Below are positions 9,804 to 18,755 of a stretch of DNA of 64,000 nt, in pieces. Origin of the DNA: Phocaeicola plebeius DSM 17135 (lineage in GTDB: Bacteria > Bacteroidota > Bacteroidia > Bacteroidales > Bacteroidaceae); contig NZ_DS990119.1 of NCBI RefSeq assembly GCF_000187895.1, forward strand, positions 1 through 64,000, read 5' to 3'. Each line of letters begins with the position of its first letter. Position 1 is the stretch's first letter. A program made the translations under genes and the position numbers. The notes under the pieces are model-generated. The model saw nothing but the letters and a program-made list of their open reading frames with translations. It was not told the origin of the DNA and did not search any database.

Positions 9804-11249
9804 ATGACGCAAAAAATGAAGATTCCTTCTCCGCTGGTGTCTTTGCTGCCTGTGGCGGTATTGGTGGTATTACTTTTCTTTACGATTCGTCTGTTGGGAG
9901 CTGACGCATTAGGTGGCGGAAGCCAGATTTGTTTGTTGCTGACTACGGCTTTGTGCGCGGCTTTGGGTATGAGTCGGTATGGGGTGAGCTGGAAGGATAT
10001 TGAACATGCCATTATCAACAATATTGCAGGTGTGAGTTCGGCTTTGATTATCCTGTTGATTATCGGGGCACTTTCTGCAGCCTGGATGTTAGGGGGAGTG
10101 GTACCTACGCTGATTTACTATGGGGTACAGATTATTCATCCGAAATTTTTCCTCGTGTCGTGCTGTGTGATTTGTGCTGTGGTATCGGTCATGACAGGTA
10201 GCTCGTGGACCACCATTGCGACCATCGGTATTGCTTTGATGGGTATTGGTAAGGCACAGGGCTTTGAGGAAGGATGGATTGCCGGAGCCATCATTTCGGG
10301 GGCATATTTCGGCGATAAGGTTTCTCCGCTTTCGGATACCACTATCCTGGCTTCTTCGGTGACAGACACACCACTGTTTACGCATATTCGCTATATGATG
10401 TACACCACGGTGCCTTCGGTGGTTATTTCACTGGTTATTTTTACAATAGCCGGATTTTCGCATGAGGCATCAGACAGTTCGCAGATTGCTGTGTTTACTA
10501 CCGGACTGGCGGAACGTTTTCATATTACTTTCTGGGTGTTGCTGGTGCCGGTGGTGACAGGAATATTAATTGCCCGTAAGGTGTCTTCCATTATTACTTT
10601 GTTTGTATCGACTGCCTTGGCGGTAATATGCATGCTGGTTTTCCAGACGGATGTACTTCGTGAAGTGGCCGGTGACGGAGTGAACGGAGGTGAGGCCTTA
10701 TATAAAGGAGTTTTGTTGGCTCTGTCGGGAAGTACGTCGTTGCAGACTTCCACTCCTGCACTAACCGAATTGATTGCCACCCGTGGAATGGGAGGTATGA
10801 TGGACACGGTATGGCTAATTCTCTGTGCCATGTGCTTGGGGGGCGCCATGACAGCTTGTGGTATGCTGGGAAGCATTACGCGTATGTTTGTACGTTTTAC
10901 GCATAAGCTGGCAAGTACGGTAGCGGCAACTGTAGCTTCGGGGTTGTTCTTGAATTTAGCTACTGCCGATCAGTATATTTCGATTATTCTGACTGGAAAC
11001 ATGTTTAAGGATATCTATAAAAAGAACGGGTATGAGTCGCGTCTGTTAAGCCGAACTACGGAAGATGCTGTCACGGTGACCAGTCCGCTGATTCCCTGGA
11101 ATACATGCGGTATGACGCAGGCTACGATTTTGAATGTGCCTACGATGGTGTATTTGCCGTATAGTTTCTTTAACTTGCTGAGTCCGTTGATGAGTATCTT
11201 CGTGGCGTGCATCGGCTTTAAGATTGTACGTTCGGTAAAAAAGGATTAA
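9804..11249 (+). CDS. nhaC: NhaC-type Na+/H+ antiporter
   Basis: A 481-residue polytopic membrane protein with about a dozen hydrophobic segments. Conserved polar motifs typical of NhaC are VSVMTGSSWTTIATIGIALMGIG, GAYFGDKVSPLSDTTILASS and a late SPLIPWNTCG. It would exchange Na+ for protons (or be a related organic-ion antiporter, since this family includes malate/lactate exchangers). The frame is open from 9735, but the first 23 residues are polar and atypical, and an imperfect TTTG-type box lies inside them. I therefore prefer the ATG at 9804. It is followed after 29 bp by a secreted aminopeptidase gene. Confidence 0.85.
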   Translation: MTQKMKIPSPLVSLLPVAVLVVLLFFTIRLLGADALGGGSQICLLLTTALCAALGMSRYGVSWKDIEHAIINNIAGVSSALIILLIIGALSAAWMLGGVVPTLIYYGVQIIHPKFFLVSCCVICAVVSVMTGSSWTTIATIGIALMGIGKAQGFEEGWIAGAIISGAYFGDKVSPLSDTTILASSVTDTPLFTHIRYMMYTTVPSVVISLVIFTIAGFSHEASDSSQIAVFTTGLAERFHITFWVLLVPVVTGILIARKVSSIITLFVSTALAVICMLVFQTDVLREVAGDGVNGGEALYKGVLLALSGSTSLQTSTPALTELIATRGMGGMMDTVWLILCAMCLGGAMTACGMLGSITRMFVRFTHKLASTVAATVASGLFLNLATADQYISIILTGNMFKDIYKKNGYESRLLSRTTEDAVTVTSPLIPWNTCGMTQATILNVPTMVYLPYSFFNLLSPLMSIFVACIGFKIVRSVKKD

Positions 11250-11278
11250 GAAACAATTTTCATTAAAACTATAAAAGA

Positions 11279-12673
11279 ATGAACCAGAAACACGTAACAT
11301 TGGCTGCTTGTCTGTTGGCTTTCGGGCTGGCGGCACAAGCGCAGAACGGAGGTATTTCTCCGGATATGTTGAAAAAAATTCAGAGTAGTTATCAGAATAC
11401 GGCTGCCGACAAGGCATTGCGGAATGCTATGGGAGGTACCAGTATCAAGGAACTGGCATTGAACCAGGAAAATCAGAAGGCACTGAATACGGATTTCTCC
11501 ATTAAGGTGGAATCAAAGGGAATCACCGACCAGCAGTCGTCTGGCCGTTGCTGGCTGTTTACGGGATTGAACGTGATGCGTGCCAAGGCCATTGCACGCT
11601 ATGACTTGCCGGGGCTGGAGTTCTCGCAGGTATATTCTTTCTTCTGGGATCAGCTGGAAAAATCTAATCTGTTCTTACAGGGAGTTATTGAAACGGCTGG
11701 CAAACCTATGAACGATCAGACCGTAGAGTGGTTGTTCAAGCATCCACTGAGTGACGGAGGTACATTTACGGGAGTGGCCGATATCGTGTCAAAATACGGT
11801 CTTGTGCCTAAAGAAGCTATGCCGGAAACATACAGCAGTGAACATACTTCGTACATGTCTTCTTTGATTGGCCTGAAGCTGAAGGAATTCGGTCTGGAAC
11901 TGAGAGAAATGGCTGCTAAAGGAGAGAAGGCTGCAACGATTGAAAACCGTAAGGAAGAGATGCTGGGTACGGTGTATCGCATGTTAGTGCTGACTTTAGG
12001 AGTGCCGCCAACAGAGTTTGACTATGTACGTAAGGACAGCAAAGGAAATGTGGTGGCTACAGAGCATCACACGCCGATGTCGTTCCTGGAAAAATACGGT
12101 GATACGAATCTGCTGACCAACTATGTGATGGTGATGAACGATCCTTCACGTGAATATTATAAATGTTACGAAATTGCATACGACCGTCACCGTTACGATG
12201 GAAAGAACTGGACGTATGTGAATTTGCCGGTAGAGGAAATCAAGGAAATGGCTATTGCGTCATTGAAGGACAGCACACGGATGTATTTCTCAAGCGACGT
12301 GACACAGCTGGACAGCAAGCGTGGGCTGCTGGATGTAAACAATTATGATTTCGGTTCGTTGATGGGTACGACTTTCGGAATGGATAAGAAAGAACGTATT
12401 CAGACGTTTGCCAGCATGTCGGCACATGCCATGACACTGATGGCGGTAGATTTGGATGCGAACGGAAAGCCGAAAAAATGGATGGTGGAAAATAGCTGGG
12501 GAGCTGCATCAGGCTATCAGGGACACCTGATTATGACGGATGAATGGTTCAATGAGTATATGTTCCGTCTGGTACTGGAAACGAAATATGTGCCGAAGAA
12601 GGTGCTAGACATCTTCAAGCAGAAGCCGATACAGCTTCCGGCATGGGATCCGATGTTTGCGGAAGAAAAATGA
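11279..12673 (+). CDS. Secreted C1-family aminopeptidase (aminopeptidase C / bleomycin hydrolase type)
   Basis: A 464-residue papain-like cysteine peptidase. It has a signal peptide (residues 1 to about 22, cleavage after AQA), so it acts outside the cytoplasm, unlike classical PepC. The active-site Cys is C91 in QQSSGRCWLF. The His is in MSAHAMTLMAV and the Asn in MVENSWG. It probably trims N-terminal residues from oligopeptides. The neighbours (an antiporter upstream, SusC/SusD downstream) fit a nutrient-acquisition role, but that is inference. A hairpin terminator follows. Confidence 0.9.
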   Translation: MNQKHVTLAACLLAFGLAAQAQNGGISPDMLKKIQSSYQNTAADKALRNAMGGTSIKELALNQENQKALNTDFSIKVESKGITDQQSSGRCWLFTGLNVMRAKAIARYDLPGLEFSQVYSFFWDQLEKSNLFLQGVIETAGKPMNDQTVEWLFKHPLSDGGTFTGVADIVSKYGLVPKEAMPETYSSEHTSYMSSLIGLKLKEFGLELREMAAKGEKAATIENRKEEMLGTVYRMLVLTLGVPPTEFDYVRKDSKGNVVATEHHTPMSFLEKYGDTNLLTNYVMVMNDPSREYYKCYEIAYDRHRYDGKNWTYVNLPVEEIKEMAIASLKDSTRMYFSSDVTQLDSKRGLLDVNNYDFGSLMGTTFGMDKKERIQTFASMSAHAMTLMAVDLDANGKPKKWMVENSWGAASGYQGHLIMTDEWFNEYMFRLVLETKYVPKKVLDIFKQKPIQLPAWDPMFAEEK

Positions 12674-12758
12674 TGACTGGGCAGAAATAACATGGCTCAG
12701 GACTTGCTTTATCGGTAGAAATATCTTTTCTTTGTGAAAAGAAGGAACTGATTATACG

Positions 12759-12792
12759 GGGCGTGGAGGTTTTGGTATCTTCACGCCCTTTT
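12759..12792 (+). terminator. Terminator after the aminopeptidase gene
   Basis: GGGCGTG (12759-12765) pairs with CACGCCC (12782-12788), followed by TTTT. The T-run overlaps a possible TTG start for susC, so the ATG at 12812 is the better susC start. Confidence 0.7.
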
Positions 12793-12811
12793 GACCTTAA
12801 ATAAGTATGCT

Positions 12812-15562
12812 ATGGATAAAATGCAGCCAATATCTCAGGCTTTGTACAGCTTGTTGTTCTTAGGGTGTATGGGAGCCGGATTCCCGCTTTATGTACAAGG
12901 ACAGAATGTGGATGAATTGCCTCCCGATTCAATTTATAACATCGGTTATGCCCGTGGTAGTCTGAAGAATATTTCCGGTTCGGTGGAACAGATTACGGAA
13001 AAGCAGATGAACCGTGAGCTGATAACCAATCCGCTGGAGGCCATTCAGGGACGTGTGCCGGGACTTACCATCTTGAAGAGTAACAATGGAATGGCGGCGC
13101 TGGAGTCGGTCCGCTTGCGTGGTACGACTTCCTTGACCAGTGGAAATGATCCGCTGATTATTGTGGATGGTGTGTTGGGTGACTTAACGATGCTGACTTC
13201 GGTATATCCCACCGACATAGAGTCTTTTACGATTTTGAAGGATGCGTCGGAAACGGCCCAGTACGGTTCACGTGGAGCATCGGGAGTCATTAATATTGTC
13301 ACCAAGAAAGGCCGGGCAGGGAAGACGCGCGTGAATTACAACGGTAGTTTTGGTGTGTCACACGCTTATCGCCGGTTGGATATGCTTTCGGGAACAGAAT
13401 ACCGCAAGCTGGCGGCTGAACGAGGATGGAGTATCCTGGATAAAGGGTATGACACGGATTTCCAGAAGGCGATTGAACAAACGGGCTTGCAGCAGAATCA
13501 TAACATTGCGTTTTATGGGGGTGGTGAGGCTTCTAATTACAGGGTGTCGTTAGGCTTTCAGAATCGTGAAGGAGTGATTCAGAATGAGGGCATGAAACTA
13601 TTTACGGCCAATATGAATATGTCGCAGAAGATGCTTGACGGACTGATTGACTGTGAATTGGGATTATTCGGTTCGATGAAGCGCGACCGTACGCTGTTTG
13701 ATTTACAGAAGACTTTTTATTCGGCAGCTGCTTTTAATCCTACTTTTCCTGATTTCCCGGATCCGGAAACCGGGAGCTGGGACCAGATTACGACGGCCAG
13801 TCAGATTACAAATCCATTGGCCTGGATGGACGTGGACAACCGTGAGGAGACTTCTTATTTCAGTTCGCATGCCCGTCTGACTTTTCATTTGCTGAAGGAT
13901 TTGAAGATGGTGCTTTTCGGCTCTTATACCTATAGCACAACAGAGAACGCTCAGTTCCTGCCGACGACGGTATGGGCCAACGGGCAGGCTTACCGGGGAA
14001 ACCGGAAGTCGGAGGCCTTATTAGGAAATCTGATGCTGACGTATCAGAAGCAGTTGGGGGCTCACTTCCTGGATGTGCTGGCTTTAGGGGAGGTGGAAAA
14101 GAATCGTTTTCATGGCTTTTATACGACCACGACTAATTTTTCTTCCAATGAGTTGGGGTATCACAGCCTGCAGGGTGGGGCATTGCGTCCTTGGGAAGGT
14201 ACAGGCTCTTATTATGAGGAGCCGCATCTAGTGTCATTCTTGGGCCGTGTGAATTATACGTACGACGACCGCTACGTACTGACGGTGAACCTGCGTACGG
14301 ATGCTTCTTCCAAATTTGGGCGGAATCATAAATGGGGTGTATTCCCTTCTGTTTCTGCTGCCTGGAATATAACCCGTGAGAAGTTTATGAGACGTTTTCA
14401 CCTGGTTGATAACCTGAAACTGCGATTAGGATACGGATTGGCAGGAAATCAGGGAGGAATTGATTCGTATACCACTATGGCGCTGGTACGTCCGAACGGG
14501 GTAACTCCGGTGGGAAATTCACCTTTGGTGACGTATGAGAGCTTGAAAAATGTCAATCCGGATTTGAAATGGGAAGTCAAGTCGACCTTCAATGCAGGGG
14601 TGGACATGGGATTCTACGGAAACCGCTTGTTGCTGTCGGTGAATTATTATCTCTCCAAAACAAGGGATATGCTGTATATGTATGATGTCAGTGTTCCTCC
14701 GTTTGCTTATAACAAACTCTTGGCTAATCTGGGCTCCATGCGGAACAGTGGAACGGAACTTTCCATTGGTATCACTCCTTTGCGAACTAAAGATATGGAA
14801 CTGAATATCAACGCAAACGTAACTTTCCAGCGGAACAAATTGCTGTCGCTGAGCGGTATGTATGAAGGAGAATACATCAGTGCGGCACAATATACGGCTT
14901 TGGCCGGACTGAACGGTGCGGGACTGCATGGGGGATACAATAATATCGTGTATCAGATCGTAGGACAGCCGTTGGGTGTTTTCTATCTGCCGCATTGTGA
15001 AGGACTGGTTTCGGACGGGAACGGAGGATATACCTATCAGATTGCTGATTTGAATGGAGGAGGTGTGAACCTGGAAGATGGGGAAGACCGTTACGTGGCC
15101 GGACAGGCTACTCCTAAGACTTTGTTAGGTTCCAATATCAGCTTCCGTTACAAGCGTTTTGATGTGTCGTTGCAGATAAACGGAGCATTCGGGCATAAGA
15201 TTTACAATGGTACGGCACTGAGTTACATGAATATGAACAGCTTGCCGGACTACAACGTGTTGGCTGAGGCTCCGGCACGGAATATACATGACCTGACGGC
15301 AACGGATTACTGGCTGGAAAGCGGCAATTATGTGAACTTTGATTACCTGACTGTGGGTTGGAACGTGCCTATCAAAAAACAGCGTTTCTTGCACGGGGCA
15401 CGCCTGGCACTGACCATTAATAACTTGGGTACAATCTCCGGTTATTCAGGGCTGACTCCGCTGATTAATTCTACCTTGGTGGACAATACTTTCGGGGTGG
15501 ACGACAAGCGTACATACCCTCTTTCAAGAACTTATATGATTAGTTTAGGTCTTAACTTTTAA
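12812..15562 (+). CDS. SusC/RagA-family TonB-linked outer-membrane transporter, short form
   Basis: A 916-residue outer-membrane receptor (ATG start; a TTG at 12791 would add seven residues). After a signal peptide ending near VQGQ, the plug begins almost at once (NIGYARGSLKNISGSV, EAIQGRVPGL, IIVDGVLGDL, YGSRGASGVINIVTKKG). The carboxypeptidase-regulatory-like domain found at the N-terminus of most SusC proteins is missing and no clear TonB box is visible. The remainder is beta-barrel ending in MISLGLNF, with a terminal aromatic residue as expected. It pairs with the SusD-like gene 10 bp downstream. The substrate is unknown. No glycoside hydrolase is nearby, but a secreted peptidase is upstream. 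Confidence 0.92.
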   Translation: MDKMQPISQALYSLLFLGCMGAGFPLYVQGQNVDELPPDSIYNIGYARGSLKNISGSVEQITEKQMNRELITNPLEAIQGRVPGLTILKSNNGMAALESVRLRGTTSLTSGNDPLIIVDGVLGDLTMLTSVYPTDIESFTILKDASETAQYGSRGASGVINIVTKKGRAGKTRVNYNGSFGVSHAYRRLDMLSGTEYRKLAAERGWSILDKGYDTDFQKAIEQTGLQQNHNIAFYGGGEASNYRVSLGFQNREGVIQNEGMKLFTANMNMSQKMLDGLIDCELGLFGSMKRDRTLFDLQKTFYSAAAFNPTFPDFPDPETGSWDQITTASQITNPLAWMDVDNREETSYFSSHARLTFHLLKDLKMVLFGSYTYSTTENAQFLPTTVWANGQAYRGNRKSEALLGNLMLTYQKQLGAHFLDVLALGEVEKNRFHGFYTTTTNFSSNELGYHSLQGGALRPWEGTGSYYEEPHLVSFLGRVNYTYDDRYVLTVNLRTDASSKFGRNHKWGVFPSVSAAWNITREKFMRRFHLVDNLKLRLGYGLAGNQGGIDSYTTMALVRPNGVTPVGNSPLVTYESLKNVNPDLKWEVKSTFNAGVDMGFYGNRLLLSVNYYLSKTRDMLYMYDVSVPPFAYNKLLANLGSMRNSGTELSIGITPLRTKDMELNINANVTFQRNKLLSLSGMYEGEYISAAQYTALAGLNGAGLHGGYNNIVYQIVGQPLGVFYLPHCEGLVSDGNGGYTYQIADLNGGGVNLEDGEDRYVAGQATPKTLLGSNISFRYKRFDVSLQINGAFGHKIYNGTALSYMNMNSLPDYNVLAEAPARNIHDLTATDYWLESGNYVNFDYLTVGWNVPIKKQRFLHGARLALTINNLGTISGYSGLTPLINSTLVDNTFGVDDKRTYPLSRTYMISLGLNF

Positions 15563-15572
15563 TCTGCTTATT

Positions 15573-17204
15573 ATGAAAAGAATATACTCAATATTATTTG
15601 CATCGTTTTCTCTTCTGTCATGGACTTCTTGCAGCAGTTATCTGGAAGAAAATCCGAAGGACCGTCTGGATGAAGAAACGGCATATTCTACCTTGTCGGA
15701 TGTGCAGAAAAATGGGGTGCTTTCATTGTATAATTACGTGGGCGGATATGTCGATAGTCAGGGTCTTCAAGGGACAGGTCGAGGTATCTATGATTTGAAT
15801 ACATTTACTACCGATGAGGCCATCATGCCCACACGTGGAGGGGACTGGTACGACGGCGGATTCTGGCAGGGATTATATCTGCATCGCTGGGGAGTGAACA
15901 ATGAGGCGATTTATGCCACTTGGGAATACCTGTATCGTACGGTGATTTTGTGTAATGGTTCTTTGGAAAGAATACAGGATTTTGCTGAAAAACATCCCGA
16001 GGAAAATGTAGCAGATTGTGTGGCTGAGGTACGGGCATTGAGAGCCATGTTTTATTATTATATCATGGACTTGTTCGGGAGTGTTCCACTGATTGAAAAG
16101 AGTGATCCGGCAGTTGAAGATATTGTTCAGGAAAAGCGCTCTAAAGTGTTTAATTTCATTGTAAAAGACCTTACAGAATCTTCCTCTCTTTTGAGTGAAG
16201 AACGGAGCAATCAGCCGGGCGTGTATTACGGGCGAATGACACAGCCAGTGGTGTGGTTTTTGCTCGCTAAGTTAGCCTTGAATGCGGAAGTTTATACCGA
16301 TGATGATTGGACAGACGGAAGCCGTCCGGACGGGAAATCCATCTTTTTCGAAGTGGAGGGACAACGTCTGAATGCCTGGCAAACGGTGAACTATTATTGT
16401 GAGAAGATTACAGCAGCAGGATATACCCTGGAAAAGGATTATAAAGCCAACTTTGCCGTATTCAATGAGTCCTCGGAGGAAAATATTTTTGTCATCCCCA
16501 TGAGCAAGACCTTATACACCAACCAGTTTATCTACTTGTTCCGTTCGCGGCATTACAACCATGCCAAGGCGTATGGGCTGAGTGGAGAAAATGGCTCATC
16601 AGCGACAAAAGAGGTACTGGAAACCTTCGGTTACGATACGCCACAGGTGGATGCCCGTTTTGATTACTGTTATTTTGCCGGGCCGGTAAAAGATTTGGAG
16701 GGAAATCAGATTTTGCTGGATGACGGGGTTACTCCATTGGTGTATGAACCTTGGAACGTAGCGCTGGATGTGTCGGGAAAGCCGTACGAGAAAACAGCCG
16801 GAGCCCGAATGAAAAAATACGAAATTGATAAGACGGGGCTTAAGGATGGAAAATTGCTGGACAATGATATCGTGTTGTTCCGCTATGCCGACGTGTTGCT
16901 CATGCAAAGTGAGGCCAAGGTGCGGAATGGGGAAGATGGTGATGTAGAACTGAATTTAGTGAGAAGTAGGGTCGGTATGGCTCCGAGAGCTGCTACATTG
17001 GAAAATTTGCTGGATGAGCGAATGATGGAACTGGCCTGGGAGGGCTGGAGACGGCAGGATATGATTCGTTTCGGGGTTTTTACCCGTTCATACAGTTGTC
17101 GTCCGCAGCTTCCGGGGGAGGAAAACGGCTATACTACCGTCTTCCCGATTCCGGAAAAAGTGATTGACATGAACCCTCAGCTGTACCAGCACAAGGGATA
17201 TTAA
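15573..17204 (+). CDS. SusD/RagB-family surface lipoprotein
   Basis: A 543-residue protein with a lipoprotein signal (lipobox WTSC, Cys at residue 20) and SusD family features. These are the N-terminal YLEENPKDRLDEETAYST segment, the helical repeats with AEVRALRAMFYYYIMDLFGSVPL, and the C-terminal RYADVLLMQSEAKVR, LLDERMMELAWEGWRRQDMIRFG and IPEKVIDMNPQLYQHKGY. It would form the ligand-capturing lid of the SusC transporter 10 bp upstream. The pair has no linked regulator (no ECF sigma/anti-sigma or hybrid two-component system). Confidence 0.93.
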   Translation: MKRIYSILFASFSLLSWTSCSSYLEENPKDRLDEETAYSTLSDVQKNGVLSLYNYVGGYVDSQGLQGTGRGIYDLNTFTTDEAIMPTRGGDWYDGGFWQGLYLHRWGVNNEAIYATWEYLYRTVILCNGSLERIQDFAEKHPEENVADCVAEVRALRAMFYYYIMDLFGSVPLIEKSDPAVEDIVQEKRSKVFNFIVKDLTESSSLLSEERSNQPGVYYGRMTQPVVWFLLAKLALNAEVYTDDDWTDGSRPDGKSIFFEVEGQRLNAWQTVNYYCEKITAAGYTLEKDYKANFAVFNESSEENIFVIPMSKTLYTNQFIYLFRSRHYNHAKAYGLSGENGSSATKEVLETFGYDTPQVDARFDYCYFAGPVKDLEGNQILLDDGVTPLVYEPWNVALDVSGKPYEKTAGARMKKYEIDKTGLKDGKLLDNDIVLFRYADVLLMQSEAKVRNGEDGDVELNLVRSRVGMAPRAATLENLLDERMMELAWEGWRRQDMIRFGVFTRSYSCRPQLPGEENGYTTVFPIPEKVIDMNPQLYQHKGY

Positions 17205-17260
17205 GTGTATTTTTGCTCTCTCTATATGGCAGAATAGCCTCTTTTGTCATCGTTATTTAA

Positions 17261-17310
17261 TATTTGCCTTTCGATATAAAGAAATATTTCTCTAATTCGA
17301 TGGGCAAATA
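17261..17310. promoter_or_regulatory. Imperfect inverted repeat upstream of the nqr promoter
   Basis: TATTTGCCTTTCGA (17261-17274) pairs with TCGATGGGCAAATA (17297-17310), 12 of 14 positions complementary. The right arm ends 24 bp before the nqr -7 box. It could be an operator or a weak terminator for susD. Confidence 0.45.
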
Positions 17311-17334
17311 TTCTTTTTTCACCTCTTTTTTATT

Positions 17335-17342
17335 TAATTTTG
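17335..17342 (+). promoter_or_regulatory. -7 box for the nqr operon
   Basis: TAATTTTG fits TAnnTTTG, 36 bp before the nqrA ATG. Confidence 0.6.
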
Positions 17343-17377
17343 CACGCAAAATACAAAACCATTTTTTATAACCTAAC

Positions 17378-18730
17378 ATGGCAAATTTAATTAAGTTGCG
17401 TAAAGGCTTGGACATAAACCTGAAAGGTAAGGCGGCTGCGGAGGTAGTAGCTGTGAAAGAGCCGGGATTCTATACTCTGTGTCCCGATGATTTTACAGGC
17501 GTGACTCCGAAAGTGGTCGTTAAGGAACAGGAATATGTGATGGCCGGAGGACCCTTGTTTGTAGACAAGAATCATCCAGAAGTGAAATTTGTTTCGCCGG
17601 TAAGCGGCGTAGTGACAAGCGTGGAACGTGGGGCAAGACGTAAGGTGATGAGTATCACCGTACAGGCTGCTACGGAACAGGACTTTGAAGAATTCGGTAA
17701 GAAGAGCGTAGCTGCACTTGATGGTGCTGCTGTAAAAGAAATGCTGCTGAATGCCGGTTTGTTCGCGTTTATCCGTCAGCGTCCGTATGACGTAGTGGCT
17801 GATCCGACTGTAGCACCTCGTGCTATCTTCGTTTCTGCATTCGACACAAACCCGCTGGCTCCAGAATTCGAACTGGCGCTCTCAGGCGAAGAAGCAAACT
17901 TCCAGACTGGATTGGATGCGTTGGCTAAGATAGCCAAGACATACCTGAGTATCAGTGTAAATCAGAAATCACCGGCTTTGACGCAGGCGAAGAACGTGGA
18001 AGTAACTGTATTTGACGGACCGCATCCTGCTGGTAACGTTGGTGTACAGATTAACCACATCGCTCCTGTAAACAAGGGTGAAACAGTATGGACTATCGAT
18101 CCGCAGGCTGTTATCTTCATCGGCCGTCTGTTCAATACGGGTCATGTAGACTTTACCCGCACGGTAGCAGTGACAGGTTCTGAAGTACTTAAACCTGCAT
18201 ACGTGAAATTGAAAGTAGGTGCACTGCTGACAGGTGTATTCGAAAACAACGTAACAAAAGACAAAGCTTTGCGCTACATCAGCGGTAACGTGCTGACCGG
18301 TAAGCAGATTTCTGCCAACGGTTATCTGGGAGCTTTCCACAGCCAGTTGACCGTAATTCCGGAAGGAAGCGACGTTCACGAAATGCTGGGTTGGATCATG
18401 CCGCGTTTCAATGATTTCAGTACCAGCCGTTCTTATTTCAGCTGGATGATGGGTAAGAAGAAAGAATATGTGTTGGATGCACGTGTGAAGGGTGGTGAAC
18501 GCCACATGATCATGTCGAATGAATACGACCATGTTCTTCCGATGGACATTCTGCCGGAATACCTGATTAAGGCAATCATCGCGGGCGATATTGACCGTAT
18601 GGAAGCACTGGGTATTTACGAGGTAGCTCCAGAAGACTTTGCCTTGTGTGAATTTGTCTGCTCTTCAAAGATGGAATTGCAGCGTATTGTTCGTGACGGA
18701 CTCGACATGCTCCGCCGTGAAATGTGTTAA
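17378..18730 (+). CDS. nqrA: Na+-translocating NADH:quinone reductase subunit A
   Basis: A 450-residue cytoplasmic-face subunit of the sodium-pumping NADH:ubiquinone/menaquinone oxidoreductase. The start MANLIKLRKGLDINLKGKA and internal segments such as KVVVKEQEYVMAGGPLFVDK and GKQISANGYLGAFHSQLTVIPEG are characteristic. It is the first gene of a complete six-gene operon. The complex couples NADH oxidation to Na+ export, and the resulting sodium gradient could drive Na+-coupled transporters. Confidence 0.97.
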   Translation: MANLIKLRKGLDINLKGKAAAEVVAVKEPGFYTLCPDDFTGVTPKVVVKEQEYVMAGGPLFVDKNHPEVKFVSPVSGVVTSVERGARRKVMSITVQAATEQDFEEFGKKSVAALDGAAVKEMLLNAGLFAFIRQRPYDVVADPTVAPRAIFVSAFDTNPLAPEFELALSGEEANFQTGLDALAKIAKTYLSISVNQKSPALTQAKNVEVTVFDGPHPAGNVGVQINHIAPVNKGETVWTIDPQAVIFIGRLFNTGHVDFTRTVAVTGSEVLKPAYVKLKVGALLTGVFENNVTKDKALRYISGNVLTGKQISANGYLGAFHSQLTVIPEGSDVHEMLGWIMPRFNDFSTSRSYFSWMMGKKKEYVLDARVKGGERHMIMSNEYDHVLPMDILPEYLIKAIIAGDIDRMEALGIYEVAPEDFALCEFVCSSKMELQRIVRDGLDMLRREMC

Positions 18731-18755
18731 TGCTAACTAAAACGATTATTAATAA

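Noticed and set aside
12791..12811. TTG start for susC
   Set aside because: It overlaps the T-run of the preceding terminator, and an ATG followed by a normal signal peptide occurs at 12812.
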